Positions 50,925-62,272 of a stretch of DNA of 64,000 nt are shown in pieces; position 1 is the stretch's first letter; each line of letters starts with the position of its first letter. The translations under genes and the position numbers were made by a program. This stretch comes from Pyrrhoderma lamaoense (taxonomy: Eukaryota > Basidiomycota > Agaricomycetes > Hymenochaetales > Hymenochaetaceae): assembly GCA_002794735.1 (NCBI GenBank), contig NBAZ01000040.1:36980-100979 (forward strand), written 5' to 3'. The notes below the pieces were generated by a model. That model was not told the DNA's origin. It did no database searches and saw only the letters and a list, made by a program, of their open reading frames with translations.

Positions 50925-51652
50925 TTATGATGAAAGTTTGCGAAAGAGAAGCTCTGTCCTTGCAGCAGTATACATCGGACTTAGGTTTTGAAACAATGCC
51001 TCAATGGTCTCGAAAACTGTTCCAATATCAACCGGGGGTAGATAAGCATTCCCATGTAGGGGGATGATTTTGGTAATCTGAAAAAAGTCAAGATGATATC
51101 ACAAGCAGGAATGGAATCTTATAATAGTGATCTCTACCTGGAAGCCACGAGCAGAGACATTAATATCCACCTTGACCTTTTCTAGCAACACAACCGATGC
51201 ACTGGCCTGATCGGAGGACGAATCTCCAACAGAGAAAGAAGCGATTCCAAACGATTGCTCAGAAAGCGCATTGACTAGCTCCTCCTTGTAAAATGACATG
51301 AAGTTGAGATATGGAACTGTCTGAACAGATTAGAAAGTTCAAGTGAGAGAAGATGAAAGAAGATGACTACTGTGGGGGGACAGTGGAAGTAACATTTTTT
51401 TCTTTAAATCCAAGAAATCATTGGACTAGACTGCAAAACCTCATGAAAACGAGCATGTGAAACCAAAAGCAGCATAAACTTTACGGGCCTGGGTTCTCGT
51501 AGATGGAAGCGCGTCAAAGATGAGTCTAATTCGACCAGTAGTCGGGTGCACGGCGATCGCCGTTCGCTTAGATTTAAACTATTTACACTCAGCAAACTTT
51601 CTACACTTGCATTGAATCGAGTTGAGTGAGGAACAACTTGAGCTGTCTTCAT
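50925..51652 (-). CDS. GSKIP-domain protein
   Basis: Small protein of 182 aa in three exons: 51652-51440, 51320-51138 and 51077-50925, phases 0/0. The C-terminal domain matches the GSKIP (GSK3-beta interacting protein) fold: MSFYKEELVNALSEQSFGI, then VVLLEKVKVDINVSARGFQI, then IGTVFETIEALFQNLSPMY and ELLFRKLSS. The N-terminal exon (HSTRFNASVESLLSVNSLNL) contributes residues 1-71 and joins in phase through TVPYLNF, which supports one gene rather than a start at the internal Met (51299). In animals GSKIP binds GSK3 and PKA; a fungal role is not established. Confidence 0.72.
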
Positions 51653-52382
51653 GGAAAACGTTTCAGAAGGTGAAAGTAACAGCTGAAATCGTTGACTGAA
51701 AGTACCATTGTCGACTGACGCCTTGATGAGGATGTTCTAACTGACCTTGGCGTAGCCTGAGAGCAAGCAACACTGTCGCTTGAGACGCTACGCATGCACC
51801 AATTCCCAGTCTTTCGTATACTACCTCAATTATAGAGGTCACCTCATGTTCTCTCGAGAATCATCCGACTTTATCCCAAGTTTGTGGACTATCATTTGTA
51901 ATAACTCCCATAGAATTGAATGTAGATGAAATAGATAGCCATGAATTTCGATAATAAGCAGTGCTTCCTGAGAATCATGAAGCAAATAGTTCGGAAAGTA
52001 AACCTCCCCATTTGATCCATCGCGGGAATAAGATACTAGCTTCTAGAGTGTCCGCACCAGAAGAAGGCTGTTTGTTCTATCCTTCAATTCAAGGTGTATA
52101 TGTTTACAAGATTCTTGTAGTAGTCTATTCTTACAGCATCGTAGCTGATAAGCCACTGCATCCTACTCTGCACATGCTTAGCAAGTGAAACTCTACAAAA
52201 TATGAGCCCAAGCGCATATACTATGCCACTCGCCTCTAGTTAGATCACGAAACAGCAGATTACGTAATTTCGTATGAGCGTGTTTTGTATCTAGGCCAAG
52301 TCCAACTACATATGTATCACCTTTGTTTCCACCAAATTTGCTAATTATATTCGTATCTAAACACATTGACTACAACAACCAA
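51653..52382. promoter_or_regulatory. Divergent intergenic region between GSKIP-domain and VPS45 genes
   Basis: 730 nt upstream of both start codons. No coding or RNA signal seen. Confidence 0.45.
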
Positions 52383-54889
52383 ATGGATGTCGTGAAAGCG
52401 GTCGAAACGTATGTGGGTAAAATGGTCTCGACACCGAACGCGATCAAGGTGCTGCTACTTGATACTCACACCGTAGGTGCTTCTTTGACACTACCTTTTG
52501 GGGTACACTGATATTGAAAACCAATGCCTTCTAGACTCCTATAGTATCACTTTCTGCTACTCAGAGCACCCTTTTATCACATCAAGTATATCTGACAGAC
52601 AAGATCGATAATCCTAAACGAGAACGAATGCCGCACTTAAAATGTGTATGCTTCCTTCAGGCCTCGGAAGAAAGTTTGACCGCCTTAGAAAACGAACTTC
52701 GCGAGCCGAAGTATGGCGAGTATTACCTGTGTTAGTCAGTCATTTGCAATGAGGTTTTGTCTCTATCGACAGAAGTTAATAGCAATAATCCCACAGATTT
52801 TAGTAATGTACTCTCGAAATCAAAGATTGAACGCCTAGCGGAAGCAGATGAATATGAAGTTGTGAGGGAGGTACAGGTACGTTGACGGTGTTTATCTTCT
52901 GTGTTATCTGAACTGAAGTAAGGGACTTAGGAATACTTCGCTGATTATTCTCCTATTTTGCCGTCTCTTTTTTCTTTAAATCATCTCCCTTCCTCTTCCC
53001 AACCACTATATGGCTCCAGTGTGAACTCATGGAATACAGACGCACTTGAACGGACTGTACAGGGAATCACGGCTGTGCTCCTGAGTCTAAAGAAGAAACC
53101 AATCATACGTTATGAAAGGATGAGCGCTATGGCAAAGCAGCTCGGGACAGAGATTCATGTAAGCTTCATGTAATAATAACTTGAAAGGGTCTTTTTCACA
53201 AATGTACCCCCGTACTAGCATCGCATCCAAATGAAGCGTCCCTTTTTGACTTCCGTCTCACGCAAACACAACCTCTGCTACTGATACTTGATCGTCGAAA
53301 TGATCCTGTGACTCCCCTACTTTCTCAATGGACCTACCAGGCTATGGTTCATGAGCTCATTGGCATACAAAATGGGAGGGTCGATCTTAGTCAGGCTCCA
53401 GGTATACGTCCAGAGCTACGAGTGTGTCATATTACAAAAAGAAATCGTATTTGATTGGCTTATCACTTGTTCTAGGAGATAATGCTTACAACTTCTACGG
53501 ACCAATTTTTCCAGGGACACCATCTTGCTACTTTTGGTGATCTGGGTACATCTCTCAAATCATATGTACAGTCCTATCAGTCTCGATCTCTCGCACACTC
53601 TCCTTCGGCAATAAATTCAATTTCAGATATGAAGAAATTCGTAGAAGAATACCCAGAATTCCGGAAGCTTGGCGGAAACGTTAGTAAACATGTCGCTCTT
53701 GTTGGAGAACTGAGTAGACTGGTCGAGAAGCATAAGCTACTTGATCTAGGAGAGGTGGAACAGGGTCTTGCTACGAGTGCTGGTGCAGATCTTAGGGTAG
53801 GTGATTTATCTAAAGCAAGCCCTACTGTTTCACAGCTAACAGCATTGCACACATATAGGCAGTCCAGAGCATCATACGCGATGGAGCTGTCTCCCCCCAG
53901 CAAAAACTTAGAATCGTAATTTTATTCGCTCTTCGTTATCAAAAGGCTAAAGCAAATGATATCGCAAACCTCATCAATCTCTTACTTGAGCATGATGTCT
54001 CAAGAGAGGATGCTAAAGTGAGATACTCTTCAAATTATAATATGCTTACTAATCCTTCACTAGCTTGTTTACGCGTTTCTCAACATTGCTGGAGCAGATC
54101 AGAGGCAGGACGATCTCTTCTCCACTGAGACTCTTCTAGCTAAAGGTTTTAGTGCTCTGAAAGGACTAAAGGTTAGTCTATGGTTATCGACTAGCTTTTC
54201 TTCTTATTCACAGGCTTGATCCGTAGGGGTTGAAAACGTATACACACAACATAACCCTCATTTGTCACAAACACTAGAAAGTCTACTAAAGGGCAGATTA
54301 AAAGAGACCTCGTATCCATTTATTGAATCGCCAGGTCCTAATGCTGGATTACAACGGTAGGAAGGCATATTCCATCGTTAATCGTGACTTTCTAAAGAAT
54401 CGCTCAGACCCCAAGATGTTATTATTTTTATGATTGGCGGAACAACCTATGAAGAAGCACGCGTTGTGTCTCTCTTAAATCAGGACCTGACCGCGGGTGG
54501 TCCCCCTGGTTCAGCAACGGCTCCAGCTGCTGGAACATGCCTCCTTCTTGGTGGCACGACTGTCTTAAATTCAAAAAGGTAGACTCTAATGCTTGAGCTC
54601 TCATGAAAAACTTACAAAATTGTCAATCAGCTTCCTTAATATGATTAGAGATTCTGCGGCTTCCTTCCCGGCTTCCGTGTATGATCCGCCCCCTGAAGCA
54701 CCAGCTAATGCTCCTGTACTGAACTTGACACTGGGAAATGTCAATGTTAGCCTTGGTGGTCCAAGTACTGGGGTTTTCCGCACGGATGGTAAGAATGGGC
54801 CCAGTGTACAGGCTGATGGACTAAGAGACGGAGTTCGAAATCTTCTGGGAAAGGTGCGAGAAGGTGTGGATAAGATTGGATTGCAGTGA
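52383..54889 (+). CDS. VPS45: Sec1/Munc18-family protein of endosomal fusion
   Basis: SM protein that guides SNARE assembly at the trans-Golgi/endosome. Exons 52383-52472, 52535-52730, 52797-52876, 52931-53158, 53219-53421, 53476-53796, 53859-54017, 54064-54171, 54227-54356, 54408-54578 and 54631-54889; about 648 aa. Landmarks are [137 protein letters not shown] and [11 protein letters not shown]. Two splice junctions are one base short: the donor at 53158 ([11 protein letters not shown] expected) and the acceptor at 54226 before [10 protein letters not shown] missing G at each would explain both; every other phase closes. Confidence 0.94.
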
Positions 54890-55146
54890 TTTGGTTTTAT
54901 TATCCGGTTACTATGAATATTCTGTACTCTACCAACTGTAGCTACTAAGTGTAGTAATATAATCTAGCGGATCTGTTTCCGCCACGTAATCACGTGTCTA
55001 TTGCGCGTCATTTCACCGAAATATAGTTACTTTGACACGTCTACATTTGTATATCTAGTCTCCTCGCAATAGGCATAGCTATCATTTCTCACTTGTGTCC
55101 CATCCACTCTTTTCTCCAGTGAGACTTGTTTTGGCTGTTGGAAGCC

Positions 55147-56897
55147 ATGGCGAAGGGACTTTTCGGCGGTCTCAAGGGCGTTGACGCCTTTGGTAAGGCA
55201 AGTAACTAATATTTGGTTTACTAGTATGGAACGTCGGACTGATTGACCTTGAACTCGGCGTAAAGACTATGGAGGATGTAAAGGTGAAAACAAAGACGGG
55301 TGCTTTCTGTGAGCATTCAATTATATATATGCCAATTTAGACTTACCATAACTATACATAAATACACGATTACGCATCTAGTGACTATTCTCTCTGCCGC
55401 CATTATTTTGGCATTCACAACCATAGAGTTCCTGGATTATAGACGCGTAAATGTGGAAACCTCTATAGTTGTTGACAAAAGCCGGGGTGAACGCCTGACT
55501 GTGAATATGAACGTCACATTTCCGAAGGTCCCTTGCTACTGTACGTTTCGCCACATTACTTTGCCTGATAAGTTGAAACTCGCTCTGAACTTGAATAGTA
55601 TTAAGCCTGGATGTCATGGATATTAGTGGTGAGGCACAACGAGATGTGTCACATAACATGATGAAAACACGCTTGGATGAGACTGGAAAGGTTATTCCAA
55701 ATTCTCATAGTGGGGAACTTCGGAATAAGCTAGACGTGATGAATGAACAATCAAAGGATGGATACTGTGGCTCTTGCTACGGTGGTGTACAACCTTCAAG
55801 TGGATGCTGTAACACTTGCGAGGAAGTTAGACAAGCGTATGTGAATAAGGGATGGAGTTTTAGCAACCCAGACTCTGTTGAACAAGTTGGCGCTTTTTTC
55901 AATTCTTTTTTGAATGGGGGGTTGTTTGGCTGATTATTAAACTTTATAGTGTGTACGAGAGCATTGGTCGGATAAAATCAAGGAGCAGGCATCTGAGGGA
56001 TGTAATATCGCAGGACGTTTGCGTGTAAACAAGGTTATCGGTAACATTCACCTTTCCCCGGGCCGCTCTTTTCAGACAAACTACATGAATATCCATGAGC
56101 TTGTTCCCTACCTTAAGGATGATAAGAACCGCCATGACTTCCGTCACACAATTCACCAATTACACTTTGAAGGTGATGATGAGTACAACTATAACAAAAA
56201 ACAAAAGAGCAAGGAAATGAAAAAGAAGCTCGGCCTTGAGATGAACCCGCTAGATGGTGCTGTGGGAAACGTGCGTTACATGGAACCTTAATTACATATG
56301 ATTATTCGGACTCTAAATCTTTTTCAGGCCAAATCAGCGCAGTATATGTTCCAATACTTCTTGAAGGTCGTGTCAACAAGGTTTGACCTTTTAGATGGGC
56401 AAACTGTAGGCACCAATCTTGTTTCTGTGCTTTGGTCATGACTTAAAACCTGCTTTAGGTTAAAACTCATCAGTATAGCGCCACTCACTTTGAACGGGAT
56501 CTAACTGCAGGGTCCATGGCTCAGACAAAAGAAGGTGTACACATAACTCACATGAACTCGGGAATGCCAGGTCAGTTTACGGAATGTTCGCAGCCTGTCA
56601 CCCTTTGCTCATTTCTCACATAGGTCTATTTATCAACTACGAAATCTCGCCACTTCTGATTGTACACAGCGAGACACGGCAATCTTTTGCTCATTTTCTT
56701 ACATCGTTAGCGACGTTCTCTTTCTTGTATTCTTTTGCTTGCTTCTAATGTTTGTTTGCTCTAGAACCTGCGCAATTGTTGGTGGTGTCCTTACAATAGC
56801 ATCAATTGTGGACAGTGTGCTTTTTGCTACAGGAAAAAGATTAAAAAAGGGGGCAAGTGCTGCTGTAAGTGGGTATAATAATGGTAAACTTATGTAG
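55147..56897 (+). CDS. ERV46: ER-Golgi COPII vesicle cargo receptor (ERGIC3)
   Basis: Two-pass membrane protein cycling between ER and Golgi with Erv41. Exons 55147-55197, 55266-55308, 55382-55540, 55599-55885, 55950-56270, 56328-56405, 56459-56570, 56624-56705 and 56765-56897; 1266 nt, 421 aa, no frame problem. The N-terminus is LKGVDAFGKTMEDVKVKTKTG, then membrane helix 1 (SAAIILAFTTIEFLDY). The lumenal domain carries VPCYLLSLDVMDISGE, the cysteine cluster YCGSCYGG...CCNTCEEVR, EGCNIAGRLRVNKVIGNIHL and MFQYFLKVVST. Helix 2 is ILTIASIVDSVLF-like (IVGGVLTIASIVDSVLF) and the tail is Lys-rich. The first intron (55198-55265) begins with GC: AAG|GCAAGT is the standard strong GC-AG donor context. 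Confidence 0.95.
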
Positions 56898-56986
56898 AGT
56901 GTACTCCATGACTGTACTTGAATGCTGTATATACTAATATCCTCTTCCATTTGGGTCTCATAATTTCACAATATGAACAAATCATA

Positions 56987-57057
56987 GCATTAATGGGGTA
57001 GTGGTAACCTGGGTCGTTGCCATCGACCCGCCGGGGGTTCGATTCCCTCTTAATGCA
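56987..57057 (+). tRNA. tRNA-Gly (GCC anticodon)
   Basis: 71 nt, intronless. The acceptor stem GCATTAA pairs fully with TTAATGC, followed by discriminator A. The D-stem is GGGT/ACCT, the anticodon stem GGTCG/CGACC is perfect with loop TTGCCAT (anticodon GCC), and the T-arm is GGGGG-TTCGATT-CCCTC. Internal promoter boxes: A-box around TGGGGTAGTGG, B-box GGTTCGATTCC. Confidence 0.98.
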
Positions 57058-57077
57058 TAGCAGAATGTACATCAAGA

Positions 57078-57083
57078 TTTTTT
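57078..57083 (+). terminator. RNA polymerase III terminator of tRNA-Gly
   Basis: Run of six T residues starting 21 nt after the tRNA 3' end. Confidence 0.75.
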
Positions 57084-57320
57084 CTCGGAGCATAATCTCA
57101 CTTGCCCTTACTTCGTAGAAGTTCAGAACTTGAGCTGTAGTGTCAAGGCGGGATGAAGGATAAGATGGAATTGACATTAAATCTACCGTACTCATATTAT
57201 TAAGAGGCAATAAAAACAACGGGCGGGTATACATGAATATGATTCTGACTTCGAGTATGGATTAGTGAATGTATGTACAAAAAACCAAGTAAGCCATCCG
57301 ACATTATCTATATACCGAAA

Positions 57321-57719
57321 TCAAAGGTCCGTCCTCGCATTTGTCCAACCGTCTGTTTTCAGATTCTCTGCAAGGGAGTCTGCACCAGAGAGATAATAAT
57401 TTGCGCGCCGTGTCGCAGAGATGATAGTGTGAGGAAAATACCGAACTAAGCCGACGGTAACCAGCACAGTCGTTGCAATTGCAATAACAACTTCAAAAAG
57501 AGAGAAGAGTGTACGGTGAGGTGTCAAACAACAGAACCGGATGAGCACATGCTTACAGATAAGAAGGATTTCCCAAGATTCCATCATTGACAATGCAAAC
57601 GTGGTTTTCGTTTTGATCCATAATCTCCATGCCAAAGAGGCGAAGAAACCGTTTGGTTGGACATATTCCTTCTTTTTGCTTGTCTCTTGCCAGTTGTCTT
57701 GAGAAGCGTGCTGGGACAT
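57321..57719 (-). CDS. Small membrane protein resembling a serine palmitoyltransferase small subunit
   Basis: 110 aa from two exons, 57719-57557 and 57490-57321 (66-nt intron). The pattern FFASLAWRLWIKTKTTFALS then MMESWEILL (a Leu/Met-Glu-x-Trp-Glu motif) followed by a hydrophobic helix (FVIAIATTVLVTVGLVRYF) and RRANYYLSGADS matches the layout of small activating subunits of ER serine palmitoyltransferase (ssSPT): a short cytosolic leader, a Met-Glu-x-Trp-Glu segment and one or two helices. The assignment rests on that motif and size only. It lies convergent to the tRNA-Gly gene. Confidence 0.6.
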   Translation of the reverse strand: MSQHASQDNWQETSKKKEYVQPNGFFASLAWRLWIKTKTTFALSMMESWEILLICKHVLIRFCCLTPHRTLFSLFEVVIAIATTVLVTVGLVRYFPHTIISATRRANYYLSGADSLAENLKTDGWTNARTDL

Positions 57720-58200
57720 TGTGCTTAAGCTATGGCTTGCTGGTGGGGAAACGGACAGTTGCTAATTGCACAGCTATAATAATTTACACAGGCAAATCTT
57801 TACTTACTATATGGAAGTACATAATTATTCTGACGTAATTAATTGATACCGCTTATATGATCTCTCATGTTTTCTATCAGTATTCTAAGAACGAAATATC
57901 AGGTTCAAATTTGATTGACCAATACTAGCCTTATACTCAAAATAGGTTTTTAACTACAAGAATACCACATCAGTATCTTAGGACCCTTGCTGGTATTAAA
58001 TCGATAACTTTGCGATAGTGTATCTCGATTACAAGTTGAGGGATGTCTTCAATGCAACCTTTGCGAAGACGTTCGTCTTCCCTATATTGCATTTACATCT
58101 TGAATACTGAGCAAACAAGTAATTGGTAATTGAACCAATCATAATATACAAGTTGCTACCCATTGTGCCCTTTATAATTGCTACCTTGTATGTAACCTAC
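57720..58200. promoter_or_regulatory. Divergent intergenic region
   Basis: 481 nt, AT-rich, between the small membrane-protein gene and the next plus-strand gene. Nothing specific seen. Confidence 0.4.
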
Positions 58201-59519
58201 ATGCTAACCCCCACAAACCTTAACCCAATTAATCCTGGCATTCTATCGTTCATTACACGGAGCACAGGACGTCAATACTATTGAAATCCAGGACCCTGTA
58301 AGTGATGTATCCACTTAATAAGATAATGAAAATTGACTAGTGCAATCTAGAACGGAAAAAACTCTACTCTCCTATATGACCCAGGTAAAACAGCTCCTAT
58401 CTCATTCAGACAGTTCATCATCTGACAAGTACTTATGTATGATAAAGGAGAGGAGCACACAAGGACTGTATTAGAAACTCGCAGGGTTAGACTCGAACAA
58501 GATTTGAAGGAGGCCGCTGTGCTCGTTGATGTATCTCAGCGTCTTGTCGAGCGCACCAAAATCTTTGGCTCATCCTTATTATCTTGGTTTCCGAGTGTAC
58601 TCCGTCATATGCTTCAAACCCGCTTGATCGGACAATCCCAATCACCTTTGTTGAAAAAAAATGATAGGCATATTGACGAGGCTGAGACTGAACGTGAACG
58701 GGACTCGGTACTTCGCGTGATGGTTATGCTTGAGATCTTTAATCAATGTCTAGAGAGATTATACTCTGAGGATATCCCAAATGCTTCCCAGAGTCGACAT
58801 GCGGACCCAAGTAAGAAAAGGCATACAATCTCGGTATCTTCAAAGCTGGTGCAAAGTTCACCTCGTTTCAATGAAATACTGCGCTCGCGTCTGATACTTG
58901 CAGAGATGGAACGAATTTCTAATTCGGCAATGGATCTAGTCAAACAGTTGGAAGAAGAGGTTAAAGACTTGGATGCATACTGGAAGCGCCTTGAGAGTGA
59001 GCGTAGTTTGTACAGCCCTACTTTCAGTCCTTCTGGAGGAGAAATTTCCGATATATTCTCTTCGACACATCCGCAGAAACACAGCAATAATACAGAGAAG
59101 AGAAGTTCTTATGGACACTCCTTATTGGATTCGAGTATTCCTAGTCTTCCGAGTATCTATAGCTCTGAGAATACGCCCAGAGATCCTGATAGTTGTTATA
59201 GTTCGAGTATCACACAGAAAGCTTCTGGTATACCAGGTTTAGAATTACTCACTTCACCCATCGTGTCCGACGACCTCATCGTCCCGATCTAGCCTGGGCG
59301 GAAAGAGTCCTTACTCCGGCTATTCATACTCGTACTCGACAGCGGGCGCATTCTTTCCCCTATGCTTTAGGTTTGCTCGCTCGGTGCGTTATTTCAGGTA
59401 CAATGAAGCCTCGACCTCGACTCCGAGGCAGAGCAAGGAGTCTAGATGATACCTTAACCCCCGGTGTAGCTTCATCCGTAAATTTCTCACGAAAGGTACC
59501 GTCCGAGTCTATCTTCTGA
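58201..59519 (+). CDS. Unrecognised coiled-coil protein
   Basis: Exons 58201-58297, 58351-58384 (34 nt) and 58430-59519. The reading LAFYRSLHGAQDVNTIEIQDP, then NGKNSTLLYDP, then VLMYDKGEEHTRTVLETRRV crosses two introns (the second only 45 nt, removing an in-frame TGA at 58423). A long helical, charged middle follows (LEQDLKEAAVLVDVSQRL; LILAEMERISNSAMDLVKQL), then a Ser/Pro-rich part. The ATG at 58201 connects to the exon-1 frame only if its C5 run (58208-58212) has one base too many. The apparent stop at 59290 is bypassed if the C run at 59283-59285 lacks one base, giving a further DLAWAERVLTPAIHTRTRQR-type stretch to 59519. I know no family for it. Confidence 0.55.
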
Positions 59520-59709
59520 TTCCCGATAGTACTACTCGCATGGTATATCATTTCAAGGTGTTGAGTCTGAATTACCAACTTCTTTAAGGGAATAACTCTA
59601 CTTTGTCTAGAAGAGTTTCCTTTGAGAAAAACCCTTAGCCACACATTCTTTCGTCGTCACATTCTTTCATAAACAAAAACTGTACATAGATAATATAACG
59701 CGTTGAGTC

Positions 59710-61918
59710 TTAAGTACTCTTTGTTGTTGCATTGACAACATCCCAATCACTGAGCCATGCAGTGACAAATGCAATTTCCTCCTTGTGGATATTGAGAATC
59801 TCAAAAGGTTCATCATTCATAATTTTTAAACCATTTTCATCATAGTGGTGTACACCATCTATTAAGAAACCAGTTCAATTCGATTGTGTAATAATATATG
59901 TGTAAGCATACCAGGAATAAGCTTGAAAGGCCTCAACGTCGTGTCGTATCTGTCTGGGGCATAACTACTATGTGGTGTTGCGGGGCGCCATGGATCAACT
60001 AGAAAATGATATATGATGTTGGAAACCAGTGTTTGTACGACGATGAGAACAAACCTTCTCCATCAATGATAGCAAGTCTATCTGCAGCAATAGCGAAGTC
60101 TCCAAGGGCGTTCACTGCGGTGACGTTTGGCCATTCTGGAACGGCAAAGTGTTCTCCTGGAGGGAATGCCTGGCAAAGAGCAAAGTACGCGTATAGACGA
60201 TTTGGATTGCATGCCGACGAGCAAGGTAGGCAAAGTGAGTTTACCCAGTAAATTTATTTTCGATAAATTAATTCGAATTCAAAGGTCTCAAATAAGCAAC
60301 TTGAAATAACAAACCTGGCGGCAGATACGGGAAGTAGATTCAAGAGTGGTAAATTTCGATACAATTCTTGGATAATCTGGATCTGGGGGTGCCGTGATAA
60401 AGTAGCCCCATTCGGTGCAAACTTGAAAGGTCCATGCGCGCCATTCTTCAGAGAGTGCTATATTTTGGAATTTACTATCGTCATGAGTTCCGAAACACTA
60501 TGGAAAATGTTATCAGCTTTTATCCTCCATCGTAAATAGCATTTTCGCACATCCTCGACTGTAGCATTTGTGCATTGTGATACGTAGTTCTGGGGAAAAC
60601 ACCTATGAGAATATAACAAGGAATAGTAAGATTTTAAGTACCTCTTTGATGTACTTTGCGTAATTATAAACAGTAAAAGGAATATCCAATCCTCCAGGAA
60701 GCAAATCCGTCATTGACTTCCCATGCGGTGAAGCCAATGCGTCACAAAACTCCTCAAAAGCAGTACTGCCAACTGCAGGATCCCAGTTCTTAGATTGCCA
60801 AGAACCAAGTGGACTCTGTGGGAAGTATGAGATAAAGTTATGACAAGATGTAATGTAACAGAGATACACGTTTACTCACAGATATGACATTAGCAAAGTC
60901 ATCATCGTGCTCTAATTCGGCTAGCCCAAATAGTGACTTTAAAAGTTTTCGAAGATGGGGCAAGCTAAGTACACGGTCAATAGCTGCTACAGATGTTTCA
61001 AGACGCCTTGAACATTCTGGATCCGCTGCTTGACGGATAATTTCCATATATTCCCACAGTTCAATAGTTGCATGGGTTACCCCGCTTGATGCAATGGCAC
61101 CATAAACTAGTTCGGGATACAATACTCTAGAAAGTATATCAAATTATGTCGAATAACATCTAGACAAAGACGGGTTTTACCTCATGTGAGCAGACCTAGC
61201 TATTTATAAGAGTTTATTAAGACAAATAAGGAATAAGTACTATTGTTCTTGCCGTACCTCCAGCATAAGAACCTCCATAGTAAATCCATGGCGTTCCCGG
61301 GCAGTCAAGTCTTCACTAATACCGGCGAAATTGACTTTAGACATGAAGTTAGCGGAGTCAGCAGCGGCTTGATCATTGTTTAACCATCTAGATAGAACAT
61401 ATCGGTCTGGTCGAAATTTGGTCAAGAAAAGCAATAAACTCACCTCATAGAGTCTGTTGAGAAATTAGAGACTGGGATTGATCCACCATAGTACCTGTGC
61501 TCGATTACAACACCCAGTCCATTTGTTGCTTTACTTAGAATTTCTAGTATACCAGTGTCAAGAAACGGTAGCCGGTCTTCGCGCTCGTTTCACCACCATC
61601 AAGTAGGAACACAGGTCCCCCTTTCTTGTAATGCCTTGAATTAACCCAGTATCGTTGGTTGAACGTGTGTGGATTTTCTGAGAAGTGATCTAAGGGTTGC
61701 TCAAAATATTGAACAGGAAATTCTTCATATGCTTTATTTAAGCTAAAAGTGACCTGAGAAGTATCCCGTGTAGTTAGTTTGGCCCTATTCTTAGCCTCAA
61801 GACGCCGAAGGTTGACTGAATGGCCTCCAAAGAACGGAAAGGAGCTTGGAGAAGCTTGGATTGACGTAGTCGCGACCGACAGCGCGATAGCAGCATACGC
61901 CGATAAATGCAGCATCAT
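59710..61918 (-). CDS. Secreted serine peptidase, family S28
   Basis: Prolyl-carboxypeptidase-like enzyme. Exons 61918-61444, 61387-61258, 61199-61181 (19 nt), 61126-60880, 60815-60642, 60602-60551, 60497-60315, 60169-60055, 59998-59912 and 59858-59710; about 543 aa. A signal peptide (MMLHLSAYAAIALSVATTSI) is followed by FEQPLDHF, NQRYWVNSRHYKKGGPVFLL, EHRYYGGSIPV, the nucleophile TPWIYYGGSYAGARSAHMR, VYGAIASSGVTHA, VCTEWGYF, GEVDPWRP (Asp) and GVHHYDE (His), in S28 order. Three single-base indels are needed: one missing near 61555 (before TGILEILSKATNG), one missing at 61296-61301 (before PGTPWIYYGG) and one extra in the 60592-60599 runs (VFPQNYVSQC). With them all phases close. Confidence 0.92.
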
Positions 61919-62272
61919 TGCTAGGGGAGGTCGACGATGGCCTGCAGCTAGTAGGTCGGCCCGTTTTGAATATCCCCGTGATCGTCACGCTCTTTTTTGT
62001 GTACGCGTCAAAACGTGTACCGTTCTCAAGCACTGATTTGTTTGCGCAACCTCAAACCTATGATCTTCGCGAGCATAAAATATGCAATGCTATGTTCACA
62101 AATAGCTCCCTATCAAATATTCTGCTTGAAGAGAGCTCGACATCTGGACGGTTGTCCGAGACCCAAAGACCACCCTTAGATCTCGCGCCCGTTTTACACT
62201 GCCTTTTTGATCTTAATAAGGCGCGTGTACCCTCACTTGGTCTTTGATTTTGACTTTCAAGAAGCATCAGAC
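61919..62272. promoter_or_regulatory. Divergent promoter between S28 peptidase and syntaxin genes
   Basis: 354 nt between divergent start codons; nothing else seen. Confidence 0.5.

Noticed and set aside
57001..57234. ORF overlapping the tRNA-Gly on the opposite strand
   Set aside because: Explained by the tRNA itself.
58400..58440. In-frame TGA as a readthrough or selenocysteine codon
   Set aside because: A 45-nt GT-AG intron (58385-58429) removes it in phase, which is simpler.
59360..59644. Minus-strand ORF downstream of the unknown gene
   Set aside because: Antisense to the better-supported plus-strand continuation; no start context or family.
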